10,038 nt of DNA from an uncultured Eubacteriales bacterium (GTDB lineage Bacteria > Bacillota > Clostridia > Oscillospirales > UMGS1783), in the NCBI GenBank assembly GCA_905209135.1, contig CAJLRT010000029.1, forward strand, positions 1 to 10,038. The letters are read 5' to 3'. The notes beneath the pieces were generated by a model. The model did not search any database and was not told where the DNA came from. It saw nothing but the letters and a program-made list of their open reading frames with translations. The stretch's first letter is position 1; every line of letters starts with the position of its first letter. Shown piece by piece: positions 1 to 5,746 of the stretch. The position numbers and the translations under genes are program-made.

Positions 1-49
1 ATACGAGATCACTGTGTGACTGGAGTTCAGACGTGTGCTCTTCCGATCT
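1..49 (+). other. Illumina TruSeq adapter (assembly contamination)
   Basis: These bases read as the end of the P7 oligo (ATACGAGAT), a 6-base index (CACTGT at 10-15, the reverse complement of ACAGTG, TruSeq index 5), and the full read-2 adapter ending in CTCTTCCGATCT at 49. This is synthetic sequence, not genome. Any open reading frame starting here gives the artefact peptide TGVQTCALPI, which is a well-known sign of adapter contamination in protein databases. Genomic sequence begins at about base 50. Confidence 0.99.
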
Positions 50-202
50 GCCGTATTTTCTTTCGGACCGAACAGCCCACTCATTTTTTTGCCGGATCAT
101 TTTTTTCCGCCTGTATAAATTTGGTCTTAGTACAAACAATATTTTTGAAAATACTGCGGGAACAAAGCAGTTTGAAAAATATATTGATTTGGAGGAAACA
201 GA
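50..202 (+). promoter_or_regulatory. AT-rich leader upstream of spoVT, promoter not resolved
   Basis: This stretch is much more AT-rich than the rest of the window and must hold the control region of spoVT unless the operon starts further left. Two weak promoter candidates are visible: TTAGTA (127-132), 17 bp, AATACTG (150-156), which partly resembles a forespore sigma-G promoter, and TATAAA (114-119) with no good -35 box. An imperfect inverted repeat (CAATATTTTT at 137-146 against AAAAATATATTG at 175-186) surrounds a perfect ACTGC/GCAGT pair (153-157 and 167-171). In Bacillus subtilis spoVT is transcribed by sigma-G; assignment of a sigma factor here is inference. GGAGGA at 191-196 is the spoVT ribosome-binding site. 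Confidence 0.3.
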
Positions 203-748
203 ATGAAGGCCACCGGAATAGTAAGAAGGATTGACGACTTGGGAAGGGTAGTCATCCCCAAGGAAATTCGGCGTACAATGCGGATACGCGAAGGCGATCC
301 GCTCGAAATATTCACCAATAAGGAAGGCGAGGTCATTTTCAAGAAGTACTCGGCCATGGAGAGCATTACGGAGCACGTTCTGGTCTTTGCCGAAGCGCTT
401 GCGAAATCGACGGGCGGCAGCGCGGCGGTCTGCGACCGCGACACCATCCTTGCGGTCTCGGGCGTATCCAAGCGCGAGTTCGGCGATAAGCCTGTTTCAG
501 AAGAACTGGGCCGTATCATGCAGGAGCGCGTCAGCTATGTCTGCAGGCCGGGCGATGCAAGGCGCATACCGCTGATCAGCGGAAACGACAGGGTGAGCTG
601 CAGCGTCGTATGCCCCATCATCGCGGAGAGCGACTGTGTCGGCGCGCTGATCCTGATCCTGCCGGACAGCGGCGCGGTCGCAACCGAGGCCGAGTTCAAG
701 CTCTGCTCAACCTGCGCCACCGTATTGGGTATGCAGATGGAGGGTTAA
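203..748 (+). CDS. spoVT: Stage V sporulation protein T (SpoVT), AbrB-type regulator
   Basis: A 181-residue DNA-binding regulator, close to the roughly 178 residues of Bacillus SpoVT. Residues 1-50 form the AbrB/SpoVT swapped-hairpin DNA-binding domain, with the near-invariant opening MKATGIVRRIDDLGRVVIPK followed by EIRRTMRIREGDPLEIF. Residues from about 55 to the end match the position of the GAF-like domain of SpoVT (CDRDTILAVSGVSK, then VVCPIIAESDCVGALILI). In Bacillus, SpoVT is made in the forespore under sigma-G and tunes sigma-G genes and germination behaviour. The ATG at 203 is supported by GGAGGA at 191-196. The enolase gene starts 4 bp after the stop codon, so the two are probably co-transcribed and translationally coupled. 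The second domain is more diverged than the first, so a SpoVT paralogue with another effector is possible. Confidence 0.93.
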   Translation: MKATGIVRRIDDLGRVVIPKEIRRTMRIREGDPLEIFTNKEGEVIFKKYSAMESITEHVLVFAEALAKSTGGSAAVCDRDTILAVSGVSKREFGDKPVSEELGRIMQERVSYVCRPGDARRIPLISGNDRVSCSVVCPIIAESDCVGALILILPDSGAVATEAEFKLCSTCATVLGMQMEG

Positions 749-752
749 ACCC

Positions 753-2039
753 ATGTATGAATTTATTGGCATCAACGATATCCGCGCAAGCGAAGTTCTG
801 GACAGCCGGGGAATGCCGACAGTGCGTGCGGAGGTACTGTTGGAGGACGGTACGACGAGCGCGGCATGCGTGCCGTCCGGCGCGTCGACCGGAAAATACG
901 AGGCCGTGGAGAAGCGCGACGAGGACCATCACCGGTTTCACGGCGCGGGCGTGCTGAAAGCCTGCGGCATGGTAAACAAGGAGATACGCAACCTGCTGCG
1001 CGGGCGCAATGTGCTCGCCCAGCAGGAGATCGACCGGGTCCTGGCGGAGCTGGACGACACGCCGAACTTCTCCTATGTCGGCGCCAACGCGGCGCTGGCT
1101 GTGTCGCTCGCCTGCGCGCGGGCGGCGGCGGAGGCGCTGTGCCTGCCGCTGTACCAGTATATCGGCGGTCTGAGCGGCCGGGTGATGCCGGTGCCGATGA
1201 TGAACGTCGTCAACGGCGGAAAACACGCCGGCAACAATATCGACATTCAGGAGTTCATGATTATGCCGACCGGCGCGCGGACGTTCACCGAGGGGTACCG
1301 GTGGTGCGCGGAGGTGTACCAGTCCCTGAAAAAGCTGCTCGAACAGGCGGGCATGTCCGTCTCGGTGGGAGACGAGGGCGGATTCGCCCCCGATCTGAAG
1401 GACGATATGGAGGCGTGCGAGCTGATCTGCCGCGCCATCGAACAGGCGGGGTTTAAGACGGGCAAACACTTCGTGCTCGCGCTCGACGCGGCGGCGTCCG
1501 AGTGGCAGGCGCAGGACGGCTACCGGCTCCCCAAGCGCGGCCAGGATATGACGCGCGCCGAGCTGATCGACTACTGGAAAAAGCTGTGCTCCACCTATCC
1601 CATTCAGTCGCTGGAGGACCCGCTCGGGCAGGACGATTTCGAGGGCTTTGCGCAGATTACGGCGGCGCTGCCGCATGTCCAGATCGTGGGCGACGACCTG
1701 TTCGTCACAAATCCGGCGCGCATCGCCCGCGGCGGCAACGGCACGGCCACAACCGTGCTGATCAAGCCGAACCAGATCGGGACGCTGAGCCTGACCCTCA
1801 AGGCGGTGGACGAAGCCCGCCGGCGCGGGATGAACGTAATCGTGTCCCACCGCTCGGGAGAGACGGGCGACGCCTTTATCGCGGATCTTGCCGTGGCGGT
1901 CAACGCCGGGCAGATCAAGGCGGGCGCGCCCTGCCGTTCGGAACGGACGGAGAAGTACAACCGCCTCACCCAGATCGCCTATGAACTGGGCGCGGCGGCG
2001 GAGTACGGCGGCGTGTTCGACCATCTGCAGAATAAATAA
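753..2039 (+). CDS. eno: Enolase (phosphopyruvate hydratase)
   Basis: A 428-residue enolase of normal length, converting 2-phosphoglycerate to phosphoenolpyruvate in the cytosol. All expected active-site residues can be placed by comparison with yeast enolase: the mobile loop SGASTG with S45, H158 in GGKHAG, E167 in QEFMI, E208 in GDEGG, the magnesium ligands D245, E288 and D314, the catalytic K338 in IKPNQIGT, H366 in SHRSGET and K389 in IKAG. Unusual points are DSRGMPTV where DSRGNPTV is normal, DDFEGF where DDWE is normal, and a PNQIGT loop that I recall as common in archaeal enolases. It may therefore be a divergent or second enolase. The ribosome-binding site GGAGG (739-743) lies inside the end of spoVT, 4 bp upstream, and a strong terminator follows the stop codon. 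Catalysis looks intact. Confidence 0.96.
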   Translation: MYEFIGINDIRASEVLDSRGMPTVRAEVLLEDGTTSAACVPSGASTGKYEAVEKRDEDHHRFHGAGVLKACGMVNKEIRNLLRGRNVLAQQEIDRVLAELDDTPNFSYVGANAALAVSLACARAAAEALCLPLYQYIGGLSGRVMPVPMMNVVNGGKHAGNNIDIQEFMIMPTGARTFTEGYRWCAEVYQSLKKLLEQAGMSVSVGDEGGFAPDLKDDMEACELICRAIEQAGFKTGKHFVLALDAAASEWQAQDGYRLPKRGQDMTRAELIDYWKKLCSTYPIQSLEDPLGQDDFEGFAQITAALPHVQIVGDDLFVTNPARIARGGNGTATTVLIKPNQIGTLSLTLKAVDEARRRGMNVIVSHRSGETGDAFIADLAVAVNAGQIKAGAPCRSERTEKYNRLTQIAYELGAAAEYGGVFDHLQNK

Positions 2040-2051
2040 ATCGGAGAAAAA

Positions 2052-2081
2052 GGCGCATCCGTCCGGATGCGCCTTTTTTTT
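2052..2081 (+). terminator. Intrinsic terminator after eno
   Basis: A perfect 9-bp GC-rich stem, GGCGCATCC (2052-2060) with GGATGCGCC (2065-2073), has a 4-base loop and is followed by eight T residues (2074-2081). Five A residues precede the stem (2047-2051), so it could also work on the opposite strand. It lies 12 bp after the enolase stop codon and ends the spoVT-eno unit. Confidence 0.95.
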
Positions 2082-2281
2082 GCGCCGGAAACGGCGCCGC
2101 CGTTCAAAATCTGCGCACCCCGGCCCGCAAGCCGGCGGCATGTAAAGCCGCCGCAGCCCCCGGCGCGCCGCTTCGCCCGCATGTCCGCCGCCTGAATTCT
2201 CCTCCGTCTCCGCCGCGCCGTTTCCGCCCCCGTTTTTCTTATCCTCCGTCCCCGCGTCTTTGCAAAGCATGTCTCATAAAT

Positions 2282-2328
2282 GCCCCGCCCCCTGCATATC
2301 ATGCAGAAGAATCAGAGAGGGGAGGGGC
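2282..2328 (+). promoter_or_regulatory. Hairpin covering the ribosome-binding site of the transporter gene
   Basis: In the spacer between the enolase terminator and the transporter start (2082-2332) I see no convincing promoter and no gene. Just before the start codon, GCCCCGCCCC (2282-2291) can pair with GGGGAGGGGC (2319-2328) with one mismatch. Directly inside is a perfect CTGCAT (2292-2297)/ATGCAG (2301-2306) hairpin with a 3-base loop. The right arm is the purine-rich Shine-Dalgarno region of the gene starting at 2333, so the fold would hide it. A second stem, CGGCGGC (2133-2139)/GCCGCCG (2147-2153), lacks a T-tract. Whether either fold has a regulatory role is inference; high GC content makes chance pairing likely. 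Confidence 0.35.
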
Positions 2329-2332
2329 GCGT

Positions 2333-3220
2333 ATGAAACGCCGTCCGGCATATCATATCTGCGCGCTGTGCGCCGTAACGCTCTGGGCTCTCGCCTATGT
2401 GCTCACCCGGCTTGCCCTGCGCAGTTTTACGCCCCTCATCCTCGGCTTCCTGCGCTATGCGGTAGCGGCCCTCGCCCTCGTCCCCGTCCTGGCCGTAAAG
2501 CGCGCCCGCCCGCCCGCGCCGCGCGATATCCCGCTCTTTCTCCTGTCGGGCGGCCTCGGCTTTTTTCTGTATATGGTCGCGTTCAACCTGGGGTCCGTCA
2601 CCGTCCCGGCGGCGCAGAGCAGCGCCCTTGTCGCCACCGCCCCCATCCTCACCGCCCTGCTGGCCCGCGCCGTCTTTCATGAACGGCTGACTCTTGTGCA
2701 GTGGATCGCAATGGCGGTCGCTTTCTGCGGCATGGTCAACCTCACCCTGCCGGCGGACGGCGTGCGCTTTTCGGTCGGGCTGCTGTGGATTCTTCTGTCC
2801 GTGCTTTCCATGAGCGCGTACAACCTGGTCCAGCGAAAGCTCACGGAGCGTTACAGCGCGCTGCAGTCCTCGGCTTACAGCATTGCCGCAGGCTCGCTCA
2901 TGCTGGGCGTGTTCGCGCCCGGCGCGGCGGGCGAACTGGCGCGCGCGCCGCGGCAGTCCGTCGCGCTGGTGCTGGCCCTGGGCGTCCTGTGCGGCGCGGC
3001 GGCCTACGTCCTGTGGGCTTCGGCCCTGTCCCGCGCGCCGCGCACGTCGGCCGCGAGCAATTACATGTTCCTCATCCCGCCCCTTGCCGCCCTGTTCGGA
3101 TATATCGCCGCAGGGGAGCGGCCGGGGCTGCACACCCTAGCCGGCGGCGGCGTCATTCTCGCCGGCCTGCTCCTGTTTTACATGGGCGGAAATCCGCGCG
3201 CCGGCAGTTTTCATGGCTGA
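2333..3220 (+). CDS. EamA/DMT-superfamily transporter
   Basis: A 295-residue integral membrane protein of the drug/metabolite transporter superfamily, with the usual length and the two-repeat EamA layout. About ten hydrophobic segments are visible, near residues 7-27, 33-53, 66-86, 93-112, 122-140, 147-165, 178-196, 209-230, 240-260 and 268-285, so the EamA repeats cover about 9-137 and 150-284. Family hallmarks are FTPLILGFLRY after the first helix, the E117 site at the end of the fourth helix (FHERLT), and GERP before the last helix. The purine-rich Shine-Dalgarno region GAGGGGAGGGG precedes the ATG. EamA proteins export or import diverse metabolites, and the substrate cannot be read from sequence. 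It sits between a terminator and the promoter of the sugar operon, so it may be an independent gene or may move a metabolite of that pathway. Confidence 0.9.
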   Translation: MKRRPAYHICALCAVTLWALAYVLTRLALRSFTPLILGFLRYAVAALALVPVLAVKRARPPAPRDIPLFLLSGGLGFFLYMVAFNLGSVTVPAAQSSALVATAPILTALLARAVFHERLTLVQWIAMAVAFCGMVNLTLPADGVRFSVGLLWILLSVLSMSAYNLVQRKLTERYSALQSSAYSIAAGSLMLGVFAPGAAGELARAPRQSVALVLALGVLCGAAAYVLWASALSRAPRTSAASNYMFLIPPLAALFGYIAAGERPGLHTLAGGGVILAGLLLFYMGGNPRAGSFHG

Positions 3221-3258
3221 CCATACGCCGGCATTCCGTCCAAAACCAAATTGGAGAA

Positions 3259-3270
3259 TCGTTTCAACGA
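3259..3270. promoter_or_regulatory. Small inverted repeat, possible operator
   Basis: TCGTT (3259-3263) and AACGA (3266-3270) form a perfect 5-bp inverted repeat with a 2-bp spacer in the AT-rich control region of the gap operon. It lies 82 bp upstream of the -35 box. It is short enough to arise by chance. Confidence 0.2.
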
Positions 3271-3282
3271 GTTATTTGGATG

Positions 3283-3300
3283 TAATGCATAAATGCATTA
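3283..3300. promoter_or_regulatory. 18-bp palindrome, probable operator of the gap operon
   Basis: TAATGCAT (3283-3290) and ATGCATTA (3293-3300) are perfect inverted repeats separated by AA. They lie 51 bp upstream of the -35 box of the strong promoter at 3352-3380. The symmetry, size and location suit a dimeric transcription factor, probably an activator given the distance. No regulator is encoded between the promoter and the end of the window, so the protein that binds is unknown. I do not recognise the motif as a named regulator's site, and it does not fit the catabolite-repression (cre) consensus. Confidence 0.5.
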
Positions 3301-3351
3301 AAATACGTTATTGTAAATTTTGAAAATTGGGATAATAAATCCGTAAAACGA

Positions 3352-3380
3352 TTGAAATTCCCGGAGGTGCTTGGTATAAT
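3352..3380 (+). promoter_or_regulatory. Strong sigma-A promoter of the gap-pgk operon
   Basis: TTGAAA (3352-3357) and a perfect TATAAT (3375-3380) are separated by 17 bp, and TGG directly before the -10 box gives an extended -10 element. This is nearly a consensus vegetative promoter. Transcription would start at about 3387, giving a leader of some 50 bases before the gap start codon. A weaker candidate, TTGTAA (3311-3316) with TAATAA (3333-3338), lies upstream. Confidence 0.88.
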
Positions 3381-3392
3381 TTACCCATAAAA

Positions 3393-3409
3393 CCCCGCAT
3401 CCAGCGGGG
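3393..3409 (+). promoter_or_regulatory. Hairpin near the 5' end of the gap operon leader
   Basis: CCCCGC (3393-3398) and GCGGGG (3404-3409) form a perfect 6-bp GC stem with a 5-base loop, about 6 bases after the predicted transcription start. There is no T-tract, so it is not a terminator. A 5'-proximal hairpin of this type can protect mRNA from decay; that role is inference. Confidence 0.5.
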
Positions 3410-3435
3410 GACAACACAGGAAAGGCGGCGAATAC

Positions 3436-4461
3436 ATGAGCAGAATAAGAGTAGGCGTTGCCGGCTACGGCGTCATCGGGCAGCGGCTGGCCGACGGCGT
3501 GGCGCGGCAGGGGGATATGGAGCTTGTCGGCATAGCCGACGTAGCGCCCACATTGTCGGTGCGGGCGCTTGTGGAAAAAGGCATGCCCTACGCGTTTTAC
3601 AACGCATCCAGCGGAAATGAGCAGGCGCTGGCGGAAGCCGGCGTACCGGTTTCGGGCAGTTTTGAGGACCTTGTGAGCCAGGTGGATATCATGCTCGACG
3701 CCGCGCCGGGCGGAATTGGCGCAAAGAACAAGGAACTCTATGCGCGCATGGGCCGCAAGGCCATTTTCCAGGGCGGCGAGAAGAACAGCGTGGCCGATGT
3801 GTTTTTCCACGGCTATGCAAACTATGCCGCCGGAGTCGGCAGGGACTATCTGAAGCTGACAAGCTGCAACACCACCGGCCTGATCCGCGCCGTGGACTGC
3901 CTGGACCGTGCGGCGGGCGTGAACCGGGTCGCCATCACCATCATCCGGCGCGTCGCCGACCCGGGGGATTACCACCGGGGTCTGACCAACGCCCTGCAGC
4001 TTGAAAAGGCGCCGAGCCACCAGGCGGTTGACCTGATGAGCATCATGCCGCATATCGGCGCGACCGGCATTCTCGTACATACGCCCGTGACCCACGGGCA
4101 TATCATCACCGTGCTGGCGAACACAAAGCGCCGGGTGGAAAAGGCGGAATTTCTGGAGCTTATGGGGCGGCATCCGCGCATCCGCGTCGTGCGGCTGGCG
4201 GACGGTTTTCTCGGCAACGCCTCGCTGTTCCGGTACGCGCGCGACCTTGGCAACCCGCGCGGCGATATGTATGAAATCGCGCTGTGGGAAGAATCCGTCG
4301 TCCACTCCGGCGACGATATCATGTTCGCGATCAATATCCCGCAGGAATCCGTAGTCATCCCGGAGAGTATCGACGGAATCCGCGCCGCCCTCTCCATGCA
4401 GACCGACGGCGCCGAGGGCGTGGCAAAGACCAACGAATACCTCGGCATGGCGGCCCGCTGA
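3436..4461 (+). CDS. gap: Type II (archaeal-type) glyceraldehyde-3-phosphate dehydrogenase
   Basis: A 341-residue protein whose motif pattern matches the archaeal GAPDH family rather than the usual bacterial GapA. The N-terminal Rossmann motif is GYGVIG (10-15). The catalytic cysteine is C144 in SCNTTG, preceded by the family signature FQGGEK (111-116). RRVADP (171-176), the histidine pair H220/H222, GFLGNASLFRYARDLG (257-272) and WEES (284-287) all have archaeal counterparts. The reaction is NAD(P)-dependent oxidation of glyceraldehyde 3-phosphate to 1,3-bisphosphoglycerate. One difference is PSHQAVDL where archaeal enzymes typically have PSHHG. The ATG at 3436 has only a loose ribosome-binding site (AGGAAAGG, 3418-3425). 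It is the first gene after the strong promoter and is followed 13 bp later by pgk, the next enzyme in glycolysis, which supports the call. Confidence 0.93.
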   Translation: MSRIRVGVAGYGVIGQRLADGVARQGDMELVGIADVAPTLSVRALVEKGMPYAFYNASSGNEQALAEAGVPVSGSFEDLVSQVDIMLDAAPGGIGAKNKELYARMGRKAIFQGGEKNSVADVFFHGYANYAAGVGRDYLKLTSCNTTGLIRAVDCLDRAAGVNRVAITIIRRVADPGDYHRGLTNALQLEKAPSHQAVDLMSIMPHIGATGILVHTPVTHGHIITVLANTKRRVEKAEFLELMGRHPRIRVVRLADGFLGNASLFRYARDLGNPRGDMYEIALWEESVVHSGDDIMFAINIPQESVVIPESIDGIRAALSMQTDGAEGVAKTNEYLGMAAR

Positions 4462-4474
4462 CAGGAGCGCGGCC

Positions 4475-5746
4475 ATGAAATATGGAATTCATACGCTGGA
4501 CGACTATGATGTGCGGGGCAAAACGGTCATTATGCGCATCGACATAAATCAGCCCGTGGACCGTGCCGGCGGCCGGCTCAAGGACACGACGCGTATCGAG
4601 GCGAGCGTGCCCACCATAGCCGAGCTTTCGGACCGGGGCGCGCGGCTTGTCCTGCTCGCCCATCAGGGGAGCGATATCGAATATGAAAACTTCGCCTCGC
4701 TGGATCTGCACGGCGGCGTGCTGCGCGGCCTGCTGGGCCGGGACGTGCGTTTTGTGGACGACGTGTGCGGCCCCGCCGCAAGGGCGGCTATCCTGTCCCT
4801 GCGCGACGGCGAGATCCTGCTGCTGGACAACGTGCGGTTCATGGCGGAGGAGATGACCCTGTTCGAGCGCAGGCTGAACCTGGACGTTCCGGCTATGCAG
4901 CGCACCCAGGTCGTCGCAAAGCTCGCCCCGCTCGGCGACCTGTTCGTGTGCGACGCGTTCGCCGCGGCGCACCGCGCGCAGCCGACGCTGATGGGCTTTG
5001 CAGGCTTGCTGCCCGTCGCCATGGGCAGGCTGTTCGAGCGGGAATATTCCGTGCTCTCGGCCCTGCTGGAGTCGCCCGAACACCCGTCCGTGTTCTGCCT
5101 CGGCGGCGCGAAGATCGCCGATGCGTTTATGATGATGGGCAAAGTCTGCAAAGACGGCGTGGCCGACCAGGTGCTCTGCGGCGGCCTTGTTGGGCAGGTC
5201 ATGCTCGCCGCGGCCGGCTTTGATCTCGGAGCGGTATCCGCCGGATATCTCCGGAGCAAAAACCTCTGGGAGCATGTCGAAACGGCAAAGCATCTGCTCG
5301 GCAGCTACGGCGGGAAGTTTGTTCTGCCCGTCGATGTGGCGTATGTGGAAAACGGCGCGCGCGTAGAAATCCCCGTGTCGGAGCTTCCCGCCCCGTCCCT
5401 GCTGCTGGATATCGGGCGGCGCACGGCGGAACAGTTCTCGGCCCGGATCGCGGCCGCCAAAACCGTGTTCCTCAACGGGCCGGTGGGCGTATATGAAGAC
5501 GAAGTCACCGAGCTTGGCACAAAGTCGGTGTTCGGGGCCGTCGCCGATGCGGCGGCGTACACCGTCGTCGGCGGGGGGGACAGCATCTCCGCGCTCAACA
5601 AATACGGCCTGGCAAAGAAGATCAGCTATGTATGTACCGGCGGCGGCGCCATGGTCCGGTTCCTGACGGGCGAAGACCTTCCGGTTGTGGAGGCGCTGAA
5701 ATACGGTACTGAAAAAATCATGAAAACCAACAGGGAGGCGATCTGA
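4475..5746 (+). CDS. pgk: Phosphoglycerate kinase, archaeal-type
   Basis: A 423-residue phosphoglycerate kinase, transferring phosphate from 1,3-bisphosphoglycerate to ADP. Motifs in order are RIDINQPVD (21-29), DTTRIEASVPTI (37-48), LLAHQG (60-65), LLLDNVRFMAEE (115-126), DAFAAAHRAQP (160-170), LGGAK (209-213), LNGPVGVYE (333-341), VVGGGDS (364-370) and CTGGGA (387-392). DINQP, AHQG and DAFAAAHR are typical of archaeal PGKs, matching the archaeal-type gap just upstream. Substrate arginines at positions 21, 40, 121 and 167 and H63 are present. The arginine normally found just after the HxG motif (yeast R65) is replaced, since the sequence reads HQGSD. The start has AGGAG at 4463-4467. The stop codon directly abuts the next ATG, so expression is coupled to the lactonase gene. 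Confidence 0.93.
   Translation: MKYGIHTLDDYDVRGKTVIMRIDINQPVDRAGGRLKDTTRIEASVPTIAELSDRGARLVLLAHQGSDIEYENFASLDLHGGVLRGLLGRDVRFVDDVCGPAARAAILSLRDGEILLLDNVRFMAEEMTLFERRLNLDVPAMQRTQVVAKLAPLGDLFVCDAFAAAHRAQPTLMGFAGLLPVAMGRLFEREYSVLSALLESPEHPSVFCLGGAKIADAFMMMGKVCKDGVADQVLCGGLVGQVMLAAAGFDLGAVSAGYLRSKNLWEHVETAKHLLGSYGGKFVLPVDVAYVENGARVEIPVSELPAPSLLLDIGRRTAEQFSARIAAAKTVFLNGPVGVYEDEVTELGTKSVFGAVADAAAYTVVGGGDSISALNKYGLAKKISYVCTGGGAMVRFLTGEDLPVVEALKYGTEKIMKTNREAI

Noticed and set aside
16..234. 72-residue open frame at the left end
   Set aside because: Its start and first residues come from the sequencing adapter, and it overlaps the start of spoVT in another frame.
696..2270. 524-residue open frame on the minus strand
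   Set aside because: It is antisense to enolase, crosses the enolase terminator, and its Arg/Gly/Ala-rich translation resembles no family; it is a product of high GC content.
3255..3270. Catabolite-repression (cre) site
   Set aside because: The reverse strand reads TTGAAACGATT, but the TG and CG are one base too close for the cre consensus and the right half does not match.
3298..4476. 392-residue minus-strand open frame
   Set aside because: Antisense to the GAPDH gene with all catalytic motifs clear on the + strand; low-complexity His/Arg/Val-rich translation.
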